NCBI RefSeq assembly: GCF_000820105.1
Contig: NZ_CDDB01000097.1
Span: forward strand, 1 to 64,000
Length of the DNA stretch: 64,000 nucleotides
Source: Aeromonas schubertii
Lineage (GTDB): Bacteria; Pseudomonadota; Gammaproteobacteria; Enterobacterales; Aeromonadaceae
Direction: 5' to 3'
Shown: one piece after another, positions 9,728 to 18,958 of the stretch
How positions within the stretch are numbered: the stretch's first letter is position 1
How the letters are laid out: each line of letters opens with the position of its first letter
The notes under the pieces: model-generated
Told to the model about the DNA's origin: nothing
What the model saw: only the letters and a program-made list of their open reading frames with translations
The model's database searches: none
Made by a program: the position numbers and the translations under genes

Positions 9728-9916
9728 GTTAAACTCCTAAAACTGTCTTAGCGAGTGTATTGCAAAGGCCGAGGAATATGCCCTTGCAACCACATTTTGT
9801 CAAACGATTTGTGCAAATAAGCACCGACCCCCGATGGTGTGTCAGCGGGCGTGCGGGTAAACTGTCGGCCGATTCTAGCAGCATTCATTTCTTTCTGACA
9901 GTTCCCGAGGCCTTCC

Positions 9917-11482
9917 TTGAGCAAGAAATTGATTAAATCGGGCATGATCGTCTCGTTCATGACCCTGCTGTCCCGCATCATGGGGCTGGTGCGCGATGTG
10001 GTCATCGCCAATCTGCTGGGGGCGGGGGCGGCGGCCGACGTCTTCTTCTTCGCCAACCGCATACCCAACTTTCTGCGCCGGCTGTTTGCGGAGGGGGCAT
10101 TCAACCAGGCCTTCGTGCCGGTCATGACCGAGTACAAGAAGGAGGGGAATGAGGAGAAGGTGCGCGAGTTGCTGGCCGTGGTGTCGGGAACCTTGGGTGG
10201 TATCGTCACCCTGGTCACCCTGCTCGGGGTGCTCTTTTCGGGTGTCCTGACCGCCCTGTTTGGCTGGGGCTGGTTCTGGGACTGGCTGCACGGGGGGCCG
10301 GCGGCCGAGAAGTTCGAGATGGCGAGCCTGATGCTCAAGATCACCTTCCCCTACCTCTGGTTTATCACCTTTACCGCCATGGCGGGGGCCGTGCTCAATA
10401 CCTTCGGTCGCTTCGGGGTCTCCTCTTTTACCCCAATCTTCCTCAATATCACCATGATCGCCGCCGCCTGGTGGATCTCGCCCCTGCTCGATGATCCCGA
10501 GCTTGCGTTGGCGATCGGGGTCTTTCTCGGCGGCCTGGTACAGTTCCTGTTTCAGTTTCCCTTCCTGCGCCGGCTCAATATGTTGGTGTGGCCAAAATGG
10601 GGATGGCATCACCCCGGGGTCGTGAAGATCCGCACCCTGATGATCCCGGCCCTGTTCGGGGTCTCGGTGAGCCAGATCAACCTGCTGCTCAACACCATGC
10701 TGGCCTCTTTTCTGGCTACCGGAGCCATCAGCCACCTCTACTATTCCGATCGTCTGCTGGAATTCCCGCTCGGTCTCTTTGGTGTCGCCATCAGTACGGT
10801 GATCCTGCCGGCCCTGTCGCGCAAGCATGTGGATGCGGATGCGGCGGACTTTGCCCGCACCATGGATTGGGGGGTACGCATGGTGTTGCTGTTGGGGCTG
10901 CCCGCCATGCTGGGCATCGCCGTGCTGCGTGAACCCATCCTGCGGGTACTCTTCATGCGTGGTGAGTTCGGCATGCACGAAGTGACCATGTCCAGCGCCA
11001 GCCTGCTCGCCTCCGTCTCGGGATTGCTCTCGCTAATGCTGATCAAGGTATTGGCCCCCGGCTACTATGCCCGTCAGGACACCAGGACCCCGGTGCGCAT
11101 CGGCATCATCGCCATGGTGGCCAATATGGGCTTCAATCTGGCCTTTATCTATCCCCTCGACTATGTGGGGCTGGCCCTTTCCACCGCCTGTTCGGGAACC
11201 CTCAACGCCATCCTGCTCTATCTGGGGCTGCGCAAGGGGGGCATCTATTCCATCTCCCGCGAGACCTGGTTCTTTTTGCTGCGGCTGGTGGTGGCCGGTG
11301 GCCTCATGGCGGCGCTGCTGGCCTGGCTCTCACCCGACCTGACCCAGTGGGGAGCCTGGTCCATGCTTAAGGCGACGTTGGAGCTGACCAAGCTGCTGCT
11401 GCTTGGTGGCGCGGTCTATGGTGCCGTGCTGCTGGCCAGCGGGATCCGCCCTCGTCATCTGAAAGCGGGACGCGAGGGCTGA
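9917..11482 (+). CDS. murJ: Lipid II flippase MurJ (MviN)
   Basis: A 521-residue inner-membrane protein with about 14 transmembrane helices that moves lipid II across the membrane for peptidoglycan synthesis. The start MSKKLIKSGMIVSFMTLLSR and the ANRIPNFLRRLFAEGAFNQA segment match Vibrio MurJ. The start codon is TTG; CCGAGG lies about 7 bases before it and no better ATG aligns. It begins the murJ-ribF-ileS block, 61 bases ahead of ribF. Confidence 0.96.
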   Translation: MSKKLIKSGMIVSFMTLLSRIMGLVRDVVIANLLGAGAAADVFFFANRIPNFLRRLFAEGAFNQAFVPVMTEYKKEGNEEKVRELLAVVSGTLGGIVTLVTLLGVLFSGVLTALFGWGWFWDWLHGGPAAEKFEMASLMLKITFPYLWFITFTAMAGAVLNTFGRFGVSSFTPIFLNITMIAAAWWISPLLDDPELALAIGVFLGGLVQFLFQFPFLRRLNMLVWPKWGWHHPGVVKIRTLMIPALFGVSVSQINLLLNTMLASFLATGAISHLYYSDRLLEFPLGLFGVAISTVILPALSRKHVDADAADFARTMDWGVRMVLLLGLPAMLGIAVLREPILRVLFMRGEFGMHEVTMSSASLLASVSGLLSLMLIKVLAPGYYARQDTRTPVRIGIIAMVANMGFNLAFIYPLDYVGLALSTACSGTLNAILLYLGLRKGGIYSISRETWFFLLRLVVAGGLMAALLAWLSPDLTQWGAWSMLKATLELTKLLLLGGAVYGAVLLASGIRPRHLKAGREG

Positions 11483-11543
11483 TCGCAGGGCCCGGCTGAG
11501 ATATAATCCGGCGATTTCGACAGCAGCAAGACACAAGGCACTG

Positions 11544-12476
11544 ATGGAGCTTATCCGCGGCATCCACAATCTGCGCCCCCGTCATCGGGGGTGCGTGTTG
11601 ACCATTGGCAACTTCGACGGGGTGCACCTCGGCCACCGCGCCGTGCTGGCGCGGCTGCAGGAGAAGGCGGCCAGCCTCGGCCTGCCCGCCTGTGTCATGC
11701 TGTTCGAACCCCAGCCTCTGGAGCTCTTCGCCGATGCCAAGGCGCCTCCCAGATTGACTCGCCTGCGAGAGAAGGCCGAAGCCCTCGGAGGCATTGGCAT
11801 CGACCGGGTGCTCTGCGTTCGCTTCAACCACGCCTTTGCCGAGCAGTCCGCCGAGACCTTTATCGAGGATCTGCTGGTGGGCAAGTTGGGGGTTCGCTAC
11901 CTGGTGGTGGGGGATGACTTCCGTTTCGGCAAGGGTCGAGAGGGAGATTTCCACCGGTTGGAGGGGGCGGGGCAGCGCTTCGGTTTCGAGGTGATCAGCA
12001 CCCAGAGTTTCAGCCTCTCCCGCCAGCGGGTGAGCAGTACCCTGGTACGCGAAGCGCTGCGAGCCGGCCGTATGGCCGAGGTAGAGCTGATGCTGGGACG
12101 CCCCTACAGCATCAGCGGACGGGTAGCTCACGGAGACAAGTTGGGCAGGACCATAGGGTTTCCCACCGCCAATCTGGCCCTGAAGCGGCGCGTGGCGCCG
12201 GTCAGTGGCGTCTATGCGGTGGAAGTGTTATGTTCCGGCAAGACTTTCCCCGGCGTTGCCAATGTGGGGCAGCGACCCACTCTGAACGGCACTCAGGCCC
12301 GTTTGGAGGTTCATCTGTTTGACTTCTCGGGCGATCTTTATGGTCAGCAGGTCAAGGTGCTGCTTCGCCACAAGTTGCGTGAAGAGCAAAAATTTGCCTC
12401 GTTTGATGCCTTGAAGGTACAGATTGAACAGGATGCCCGCACCGCCCGGGCCTGGTTCGGGCTGGTGACGGGATGA
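11544..12476 (+). CDS. ribF: Bifunctional riboflavin kinase / FAD synthetase RibF
   Basis: A 310-residue cytoplasmic enzyme that phosphorylates riboflavin to FMN and adenylylates FMN to FAD. The N-terminal adenylyltransferase domain carries TIGNFDGVHLGHRAV (nucleotide-binding HxGH) and VVGDDFRFGKGREG. The C-terminal flavokinase domain (from about residue 185) has GRTIGFPTANL and the NVGQRPT motif. It stands between murJ and ileS as is usual in this clade. Confidence 0.97.
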   Translation: MELIRGIHNLRPRHRGCVLTIGNFDGVHLGHRAVLARLQEKAASLGLPACVMLFEPQPLELFADAKAPPRLTRLREKAEALGGIGIDRVLCVRFNHAFAEQSAETFIEDLLVGKLGVRYLVVGDDFRFGKGREGDFHRLEGAGQRFGFEVISTQSFSLSRQRVSSTLVREALRAGRMAEVELMLGRPYSISGRVAHGDKLGRTIGFPTANLALKRRVAPVSGVYAVEVLCSGKTFPGVANVGQRPTLNGTQARLEVHLFDFSGDLYGQQVKVLLRHKLREEQKFASFDALKVQIEQDARTARAWFGLVTG

Positions 12477-12510
12477 CCGTTTCGCACTCTATTTAATGCA
12501 CTCTCAAGTG

Positions 12511-12541
12511 ATGACTCTTTAGTTATGACTCTTTAGTTATG
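12511..12541 (+). repeat. Tandem 14-base repeat upstream of ileS
   Basis: The unit ATGACTCTTTAGTT occurs twice in perfect tandem (12511-12524 and 12525-12538) and begins a third time (ATGA). It lies 18 bases ahead of the ileS start. Each unit holds an ATG followed by an in-frame TAG three codons later, so it could be a pair of minimal leader ORFs or simply a slippage product. Confidence 0.8.
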
Positions 12542-12558
12542 AAGGGAACCCTGGATCG

Positions 12559-15420
12559 ATGAGCGACTACAAACACACCCTGAATCTTCCGGAAACCGAG
12601 TTTCCGATGCGCGGCGATCTGGCCAAGCGTGAACCCCAGATGCTGCAGCGCTGGAACGATCAGGACCTCTACGGCACCATCCGTAGCGTCAAGAAGGGCA
12701 AGAAATCCTTCATCCTGCACGATGGCCCCCCCTACGCCAACGGCAACATCCACATCGGTCACTCCGTCAACAAGATCCTCAAAGACATCATTATCAAGTC
12801 CAAGGGCCTCTCCGGCTTCGACTCTCCCTATGTACCGGGTTGGGACTGCCATGGCCTGCCCATCGAGCTCAAAGTCGAAGGCATGGTCGGCAAGCCGGGC
12901 GAGAAAGTAACCCCGGCCGAGTTTCGCGAAGAGTGCCGCAAGTATGCCAAGACCCAGATCGAGGCTCAGAAGGCCGACTTCATCCGTCTCGGTGTGCTGG
13001 GTGACTGGGAACATCCCTACCTGACCATGGACTTTGGCACCGAGGCCAACATCATCCGTTCCATGGCCAGGATCGTGGCCAATGGCCACCTGCACAAGGG
13101 CTCCAAGCCGGTGCACTGGTGTACCGACTGTGGCTCTGCCCTGGCCGAAGCCGAGGTGGAGTACTACGACAAGAACTCCCCCGCCATCGACGTGCGCTTC
13201 AAGGCCGTCGACGAGGAGGCGGTCGCCGCCAAGTTTGACTGCGCCGAAGGCCATTTCGGCCACGGCCCTCTCTCTGCCGTGATCTGGACCACCACCCCGT
13301 GGACCCTGCCGGCCAACCGAGCCATCGCCATGCACGCCGATCTCGACTATGCCCTGGTGCAGGTCGAGGGGGATAACCCCGAGCGTCTGATCCTGGCCAC
13401 CGAGCTGGTCAAGGACGTGATGGACCGTGCCGGTATCGAGCACTACCACAATCTGGGCTTTGCCAAGGGTGCGGCGCTCGAGCTGCTGCGCTTCAACCAC
13501 CCCTTCTACAGCTTCGACGTGCCTGTGGTGCTGGGCGATCACGTTACCCTGGATGCCGGTACCGGCGCCGTCCATACCGCCCCCGGCCATGGTCAGGAGG
13601 ACTTCGTTGTCGGCCAGAAGTACGGTCTGGAAGTGGCCAACCCGGTCGGTAGCAACGGTGTCTATCTGCCCGATACCGAGCTGTTTGCCGGCCAGCACGT
13701 GTTCAAGGCCAATGCGGCCGTGGTCGATGTGCTGACCGAGCGCGGTGCCCTGCTGCACCACAGAGTCTTCAACCACTCCTACCCGCACTGCTGGCGTCAC
13801 AAGACCCCGATCATCTTCCGTGCCACCCCCCAGTGGTTCATCAGCATGGATCAGAACGGTCTGCGCAAGCGCGCCCTGGAAGAGATCGAGCGCATCGAGA
13901 CCCAGGGTATCGCCGAGCATGGCCAGAGTGGTTGGGTGCCGGCCTGGGGCAAGAACCGCATTCAGGCCATGGTGGAGGGTCGTCCGGACTGGTGTATCTC
14001 CCGCCAGCGTACCTGGGGTGTGCCCATCGCTCTGTTCGTCCATAAAGAGACCCAGGCCATCCATCCGGACTCCGTCCGCCTGATGGAAGAGGTGGCCAAG
14101 CGGGTCGAGCAGGCCGGTATCCAGGCCTGGTGGGATCTGGACAAGGCCGAGCTGCTCGGTGCCGATGCCGATCAATATGACAAGGTGCCCGACACCCTGG
14201 ACGTCTGGTTCGACTCCGGCTCGACCCACGCCTCCGTGGTTGACGCCCGCCCCGAGTTCAACGGCAAGCCGGCCGACATGTACCTGGAGGGCTCTGATCA
14301 GCACCGCGGCTGGTTTATGTCGTCTCTGATGATCGGTGTCGCCATGAAGGACAAGGCCCCCTACAACCAGGTGCTGACCCACGGCTTCACCGTGGACGGC
14401 CAGGGTCGCAAGATGTCCAAGTCCATCGGTAACGTGGTGAGTCCCCAGGACGTGATGAACAAGCTGGGTGCCGACATCCTGCGCCTGTGGGTCGCCAGTA
14501 CCGATTACACCGGTGAGATGACCGTCTCCGACGAGATCCTCAAGCGCTCCGCCGACGCCTATCGTCGTATCCGCAATACCGCCCGCTTCCTGCTGGCCAA
14601 CCTGAACGGCTTTAATCCGGCCACCGACATGGTCGCTCCCGCCGACATGGTGGTCGCGGATCGCTGGGCCGTGGGTCGCGCCAAGGCGGTACAGGAGGAG
14701 ATCGTCGAGGCGTTTGACGCTTACAACTTCCATGGGGTCACCCAGAAGCTGATGCAGTTCTGCTCGGTCGAGATGGGCTCCTTCTATCTGGATATCATCA
14801 AGGACCGTCAGTACACCGCCAAGGCAGACAGCCTGGCCCGCCGCTCCTGCCAGACCGCCCTCTATCACATCGTCGAGGCCATGGTGCGCTGGATGGCGCC
14901 CATCATGAGCTTCACCGCCGACGAGATCTGGGCCCTGCTGCCGGGTGAGCGTGCCAAGTTTGTCTTCACCGAGGAGTGGTACCAGGGGCTGTTTGGTCTG
15001 GCGGCCGACGAGCAACTGGGCGACGCCTTCTGGGCCGAGATCCTCGAGGTGCGTGGTGAAGTCAACAAGGCGCTGGAAGCCGCCCGTGGCGAGAAGCGCA
15101 TCGGTGGCTCCCTGCAGGCCGAGGTGACCCTCTACGCCAAGCCGGCTCTGGCCGAGCAGCTCAAGGCCCTGGGTGACGAGCTGCGTTTCGTGCTGCTCAC
15201 CTCCAAGGCCACCGTCGTCACCGCCGAGGCGGCTGCCGAGGGGGCTGTGGCAACCGAGCGTGACGATCTCTGGGTCAGCGTGGTGCAATCGTCCGCCGCC
15301 AAGTGCGAGCGCTGCTGGCACCATGTGGAAGACGTGGGCACCATTGCCGGCCACGAGCAGATCTGTGGTCGCTGCGTGACCAACGTCGACGGTGACGGCG
15401 AAGTCCGTTCCTTTGCCTGA
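12559..15420 (+). CDS. ileS: Isoleucyl-tRNA synthetase
   Basis: A 953-residue class I aminoacyl-tRNA synthetase that charges tRNA-Ile, with editing of valine. The HIGH motif is at residues 65-68 ([10 protein letters not shown]), the KMSKS motif is in [11 protein letters not shown], and the editing domain includes [15 protein letters not shown]. The C-terminal zinc site is CERCWHH with a later CGRC pair. The E. coli enzyme is 938 residues. Start ATG 12559 reads [20 protein letters not shown]. It overlaps lspA by one base. Confidence 0.99.
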   Translation: MSDYKHTLNLPETEFPMRGDLAKREPQMLQRWNDQDLYGTIRSVKKGKKSFILHDGPPYANGNIHIGHSVNKILKDIIIKSKGLSGFDSPYVPGWDCHGLPIELKVEGMVGKPGEKVTPAEFREECRKYAKTQIEAQKADFIRLGVLGDWEHPYLTMDFGTEANIIRSMARIVANGHLHKGSKPVHWCTDCGSALAEAEVEYYDKNSPAIDVRFKAVDEEAVAAKFDCAEGHFGHGPLSAVIWTTTPWTLPANRAIAMHADLDYALVQVEGDNPERLILATELVKDVMDRAGIEHYHNLGFAKGAALELLRFNHPFYSFDVPVVLGDHVTLDAGTGAVHTAPGHGQEDFVVGQKYGLEVANPVGSNGVYLPDTELFAGQHVFKANAAVVDVLTERGALLHHRVFNHSYPHCWRHKTPIIFRATPQWFISMDQNGLRKRALEEIERIETQGIAEHGQSGWVPAWGKNRIQAMVEGRPDWCISRQRTWGVPIALFVHKETQAIHPDSVRLMEEVAKRVEQAGIQAWWDLDKAELLGADADQYDKVPDTLDVWFDSGSTHASVVDARPEFNGKPADMYLEGSDQHRGWFMSSLMIGVAMKDKAPYNQVLTHGFTVDGQGRKMSKSIGNVVSPQDVMNKLGADILRLWVASTDYTGEMTVSDEILKRSADAYRRIRNTARFLLANLNGFNPATDMVAPADMVVADRWAVGRAKAVQEEIVEAFDAYNFHGVTQKLMQFCSVEMGSFYLDIIKDRQYTAKADSLARRSCQTALYHIVEAMVRWMAPIMSFTADEIWALLPGERAKFVFTEEWYQGLFGLAADEQLGDAFWAEILEVRGEVNKALEAARGEKRIGGSLQAEVTLYAKPALAEQLKALGDELRFVLLTSKATVVTAEAAAEGAVATERDDLWVSVVQSSAAKCERCWHHVEDVGTIAGHEQICGRCVTNVDGDGEVRSFA

Positions 15421-15926
15421 TGGGTGACATGATGCAACAAAAGAGTGGCCTGCGTTGGCTGTGGCTGGCTGCCCTGGCCTTTATCCTTGACCAGGCGACC
15501 AAGCTCGCCGTGGTCAAGCTGCTGCCATATGGCTACCCGGGGGTGGAGATCACCCCCTTCTTTAACCTGGTGCACGTCTACAACAAGGGGGCGGCTTTCA
15601 GCTTCCTGGCCGATCAGGGAGGCTGGCAGCGCTGGTTCTTCGCGGCGTTGGCCTTCGCCATCTGCGGTCTGCTGACCCACTGGCTGCGCAAGCAGCCGGC
15701 CGAGCAGAAGTGGAGCGGCATCGCCTATGCCTGCATCATCGGCGGGGCGCTTGGTAACGTGTTTGACCGGTTGGTGTTGGGCCATGTGGTCGACTTCCTC
15801 GACTTCTACTGGGGTCGTGCCCACTGGCCGGCCTTCAACCTGGCCGACAGCTTCATCTTCATCGGTGCCGCCATGATAGTGCTGGACGGCCTGCGCGGTG
15901 ACAAACAGGCCAAGGAGCACGCATGA
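15420..15926 (+). CDS. lspA: Signal peptidase II (prolipoprotein peptidase) LspA
   Basis: A 168-residue, four-helix inner-membrane aspartyl protease that cleaves the signal peptide of diacylglyceryl-prolipoproteins, the step after Lgt. The catalytic aspartates are D125 in GHVVDFLDFYW and D143 in FNLADSFIF; NVFDRL also fits. The ATG overlaps the ileS stop by one base; a second ATG at 15429 is also possible. It lies in the ileS-lspA-fkpB-ispH chain found across gamma-proteobacteria. Confidence 0.98.
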   Translation: MGDMMQQKSGLRWLWLAALAFILDQATKLAVVKLLPYGYPGVEITPFFNLVHVYNKGAAFSFLADQGGWQRWFFAALAFAICGLLTHWLRKQPAEQKWSGIAYACIIGGALGNVFDRLVLGHVVDFLDFYWGRAHWPAFNLADSFIFIGAAMIVLDGLRGDKQAKEHA

Positions 15927-16375
15927 GCAATATCATTGGGGCCGACAGTCAGGTCATCTTCCATTTCACCATCAAGCTGGAAGATGGCTCGGTGGCGGAT
16001 AGCACCCGGCTCGGCGGTCAGCCGGCCAGGCTGGTGATGGGCGATGGCAGTCTGACCCCGCACTTCGAGGCCTGCCTGTTGGGCCTGTGTGCCGGTGACG
16101 CCAAGAGCTTTACGCTGGCGCCGGAGCAGGCCTTCGGCCTGCCCAACCCCGACAACGTCCATCACCTGGATCGCGCCAAGTTCGGCGCCGATGCCGAACC
16201 CGAGGTGGGCGCCATCATCGGCTTCAGCCTGCCGAACGGCGGCGAGATCCCGGGGATAGTCCGGGCGGTGGAAGGGATGTCGGTGACCGTCGATTTCAAC
16301 CACCCCCTGGCCGGGCACACGGTGACCTTCGAGGTCGAGATCCTGGCCGTGGACGAGGAGCTGGAGGAGGCCTGA
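15923..16375 (+). CDS. fkpB: FKBP-type peptidyl-prolyl isomerase FkpB (SlpA)
   Basis: A 150-residue SlpA/SlyD-type FKBP: a prolyl isomerase domain interrupted by an insert-in-flap chaperone domain (about residues 75-125). Seen are [19 protein letters not shown] at the N-terminus, [17 protein letters not shown], and [18 protein letters not shown], a family signature. It lacks the His-rich tail of SlyD. It overlaps lspA by 4 bases and ispH by one. Confidence 0.95.
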   Translation: MSNIIGADSQVIFHFTIKLEDGSVADSTRLGGQPARLVMGDGSLTPHFEACLLGLCAGDAKSFTLAPEQAFGLPNPDNVHHLDRAKFGADAEPEVGAIIGFSLPNGGEIPGIVRAVEGMSVTVDFNHPLAGHTVTFEVEILAVDEELEEA

Positions 16376-17310
16376 TGGAGATCCTGCTTGCCAACCCCCG
16401 CGGGTTCTGCGCCGGCGTCGACCGCGCCATCAGCATCGTCGAGAGCGCCCTGGAGAAGTTCGGGGCGCCCATCTACGTGCGTCACGAGGTGGTGCACAAC
16501 CGCTACGTGGTCAACAAGCTCAAGGAGGCGGGGGCCATCTTCGTCGAGGAGATCGACGAGGTGCCGGATGACAACATTGTCATCTTCTCCGCCCACGGTG
16601 TCTCCAAGGCGGTGCGCGAGAAGGCCAAGGCCCGCGCCCTCAAGGTGTTCGACGCCACCTGCCCGCTGGTGACCAAGGTACACATGGAGGTCCATCGCGC
16701 CAGCCGCAAGGGCTCCGAAGCGGTGCTCATCGGCCACGCCGGCCACCCCGAGGTGATCGGTACCATGGGCCAGTACGAGAACCCGAACGGGGGCATGTAC
16801 CTGGTGGAAACCCCGGATGACGTCGCCACACTCCGGGTGAAGAACCCGGACGATCTCTGCTTCGTCACCCAGACCACCCTGAGTGTGGATGAAACCTCCG
16901 ATGTCATCGACGCCCTGCGCCGCCATTTCCCCAAGATCCAGGGGCCGCGCAAGGATGACATCTGCTATGCCACCCAGAACCGCCAGGACGCCGTGCGCGA
17001 GATGGCTGGTCTGGTGCAGGCCATGCTGGTGGTGGGATCGCGCAACTCCTCCAACTCCAACCGCCTGCGCGAGCTGGCGGAGAAGGTGGGGGCGCGTGCC
17101 TATCTCATCGATGATGCCGCCATGATCGAGCCCCACTGGCTGGAAGGGGTGGCGCGCATCGGCGTGACCGCCGGTGCCTCTGCCCCCGAGGTGTTGGTGC
17201 AGCAGGTGATAGGCCGGCTGCGCGAGTTGGGTGGCGAGATGGTGGCCGAGCACCCGGGCCGCGAAGAAAATGTGGTGTTCGAGGTACCCGCCGAGCTGCG
17301 GATCCTCTAA
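16375..17310 (+). CDS. ispH: 4-hydroxy-3-methylbut-2-enyl diphosphate reductase IspH
   Basis: A 311-residue iron-sulfur enzyme performing the last step of the MEP isoprenoid pathway, giving IPP and DMAPP. The three cluster cysteines are C12 ([12 protein letters not shown]), C96 ([11 protein letters not shown]) and the one in [11 protein letters not shown] near residue 197. The family motif [11 protein letters not shown] is present. It closes the overlapping ileS operon and is followed by a strong bidirectional hairpin. The type IV minor-pilin genes begin directly after it, as in Pseudomonas and Shewanella. Confidence 0.98.
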   Translation: MEILLANPRGFCAGVDRAISIVESALEKFGAPIYVRHEVVHNRYVVNKLKEAGAIFVEEIDEVPDDNIVIFSAHGVSKAVREKAKARALKVFDATCPLVTKVHMEVHRASRKGSEAVLIGHAGHPEVIGTMGQYENPNGGMYLVETPDDVATLRVKNPDDLCFVTQTTLSVDETSDVIDALRRHFPKIQGPRKDDICYATQNRQDAVREMAGLVQAMLVVGSRNSSNSNRLRELAEKVGARAYLIDDAAMIEPHWLEGVARIGVTAGASAPEVLVQQVIGRLRELGGEMVAEHPGREENVVFEVPAELRIL

Positions 17311-17316
17311 AAGAGC

Positions 17317-17344
17317 ATGCCGGCCCCTGGGCCGGCATTTTTTA
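17317..17344. terminator. Bidirectional terminator between ispH and pilE
   Basis: A perfect 10-base-pair stem (ATGCCGGCCC / GGGCCGGCAT) has a nominal 2-base loop and is followed by TTTTTTAT on the plus strand. It abuts the convergent pilE stop codon, with a weaker CTCTTTTA tail on the minus strand, so it probably ends both transcripts. Confidence 0.9.
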
Positions 17345-17722
17345 TTTCCAGCAGTCAGCCGGCGTCTTGGTGTCGGCCTTATTGATGCTCATGGTGGCAC
17401 AGGCGGTATCGCCGCTCTGGCTCCCCTTGGCGGTGGCGGTGAGGGTGTAGCCGGTGGCCGAGGCACCGGACACGGCGAAGTCGTAGTAGTCGCTGGTGGG
17501 GGCGCCGAGCTGGGCCGTGGTGCTGCTATAGCTGGCATTGGTGATGCGGTGCTCTTCCTGGCGCAGTTGCATGGAGAGCAGTCCCTTGATCGCCTCGGCG
17601 CGGCGGGATTTCTGCAAGCCAGAGGTGAAGGCGGGATAGGCGACGGCGGCAATGATGGCCACCACGGCCACGGCAATCATCAGCTCTATCAGGCTGAATC
17701 CACATTGTGAGCGGGCTCTCAT
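17342..17722 (-). CDS. pilE: Type IV minor pilin, PilE-like
   Basis: A 126-residue type IV prepilin. It has a short basic leader (MRARSQCG), then FSLIELMIAVAVVAIIAAVAYPAF with Phe1 and Glu5 after the PilD cleavage site, and a globular C-terminal part with the typical disulfide pair (TACATM and DCWK). It probably joins the pilus tip-priming complex. It runs opposite to the other minor-pilin genes, beside ispH, where Pseudomonas also has pilE; the name rests on that position and on similarity. Confidence 0.85.
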   Translation of the reverse strand: MRARSQCGFSLIELMIAVAVVAIIAAVAYPAFTSGLQKSRRAEAIKGLLSMQLRQEEHRITNASYSSTTAQLGAPTSDYYDFAVSGASATGYTLTATAKGSQSGDTACATMSINKADTKTPADCWK

Positions 17723-17806
17723 TCGCAGGCTTCCCCAATCAGGTTGATACTATAGGATAGTCTTTGCCGACCCCCATCGGGTCTCAGACAGGAGTCGCTG
17801 GCATTC

Positions 17807-18349
17807 ATGGACCGTCGTTACTCATCGTCTCTGGGCTTTACCTTAATCGAATTGTTGGTGGCCGTCAGCCTGGTCGCCATTCTGCTGGCCGTCGGTCTGC
17901 CCAGCTACCAATCCCTGCGCCAGGAACAGATGGTGCGGGCCGCAACCAGCGCCCTCTACACCGACATGATGCTGCTCAAGTCCGAGGCCATCAAACGCAA
18001 CCAACCCCTCTCCCTCATCGTCTTCAACAGCGGACAGAGCAGCTGGTGCTACCGCATTGCCATCGATGCGGGCAGTTGCAGCAGCTGTGCCGACAGTTGC
18101 TCCAGTGTGGAGGGGCGCAAGGGGGGAGATGCCAGCGAGTTTCCCGGTATCAGCTTGACGGCAAGCTACAGCGAGAGTGCGACCAACATTCGCCCCATCG
18201 CGTTTTCTCCCCGCCGTGGCAGCATGCCAAGCGGTAACATTACCCTGAGTGCCGATGCCTACAGCATGCAGGTGGTATCGAGCAATGTGGGGCGGGTACG
18301 AACCTGTGCCCCCTCGGGTAGTCAGGTAGGGGGTGTTCCTTCATGCTGA
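17807..18349 (+). CDS. Type IV minor pilin, FimT/FimU/GspH-like
   Basis: A 180-residue prepilin with the leader MDRRYSSSLG and the mature start FTLIELLVAVSLVAILLAVGLPSY, followed by a GspH/FimT-type domain (about residues 40-170: AATSALYTDMMLLKSEAIKRN and AFSPRRGS). Six cysteines are present, three in a tight cluster near residues 84-93. Such pilins initiate pilus assembly, and FimT-type members bind DNA during uptake in some species. It overlaps the next gene by 7 bases. AGGAG lies about 13 bases before the ATG, which is rather far. Confidence 0.88.
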   Translation: MDRRYSSSLGFTLIELLVAVSLVAILLAVGLPSYQSLRQEQMVRAATSALYTDMMLLKSEAIKRNQPLSLIVFNSGQSSWCYRIAIDAGSCSSCADSCSSVEGRKGGDASEFPGISLTASYSESATNIRPIAFSPRRGSMPSGNITLSADAYSMQVVSSNVGRVRTCAPSGSQVGGVPSC

Positions 18350-18954
18350 CTCGCAGCCGTGGATTCAGTCTGGTTGAGTTGATGGTAGCCATGGTGGCCG
18401 GCCTGCTGCTGGTGGCGGCGGTGTCGGCGCTGTTTGCCTCTGTGGTGCGGGCCAACAAGACGGCGCTGCAGGTGAGCCGCCTCAATCAGGAGGTGCAGGC
18501 CATCACCGATATGATGGCGCGAGATATTCAGCGTGCCGGTTATGACAATGCCTCTGCCAGCACCGCCTTTCTGTCAGGGACCACCTCTCCCTTCAAGTTC
18601 GAGTCATCGGTGGACCTGATGAGTGAAACTGCCACCGGCTCGGCCCTCTATCGCTGCATTCGCCTTCATTACGACGATAATGACAACGGCGTTCTCGATA
18701 GCAGTGAGACCTACGTCTATAACTACAGTTCGAGCGATAAGGGGGTTCGCCTTGGTACGACTTGTACCGCCGGGAGTCTGCTCAGCACCGATAACACCAT
18801 AGAGATCACCAACCTCACCTTTTCACTGATGGCGGGAAGTGTCTCATCGGGGGCTCGCACCATCCGTATCGCCATCGATGGCAGGGACAAGTCATCCCCC
18901 TCCCTGACCCTGAGCCTGCAGCGGGATATCAAGCTGCGTAATGACGGGTATTGA
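18343..18954 (+). CDS. Type IV minor pilin, PilW-like
   Basis: A 203-residue prepilin: short leader MLTRSRG, mature FSLVELMVAMVAGLLLVAAVSALF with Glu5, then a PilW-type domain (NQEVQAITDMMARDIQRAGY is characteristic of PilW/GspJ). Two cysteines (YRCIR and GTTCTAG) may form a disulfide. It begins inside the end of the FimT-like gene and is followed by the PilX-like gene, so the locus reads as one operon. Confidence 0.85.
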   Translation: MLTRSRGFSLVELMVAMVAGLLLVAAVSALFASVVRANKTALQVSRLNQEVQAITDMMARDIQRAGYDNASASTAFLSGTTSPFKFESSVDLMSETATGSALYRCIRLHYDDNDNGVLDSSETYVYNYSSSDKGVRLGTTCTAGSLLSTDNTIEITNLTFSLMAGSVSSGARTIRIAIDGRDKSSPSLTLSLQRDIKLRNDGY

Positions 18955-18958
18955 TACC

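Noticed and set aside
12511-12541. CRISPR repeat
   Set aside because: The unit is 14 bases in direct tandem with no spacers and no cas genes nearby.
12523-15354. 943-codon open frame antisense to ileS
   Set aside because: A by-product of high GC and codon bias; composition (Gly/His/Leu/Gln-rich) is typical of shadow frames, while the plus strand is an unmistakable isoleucyl-tRNA synthetase.
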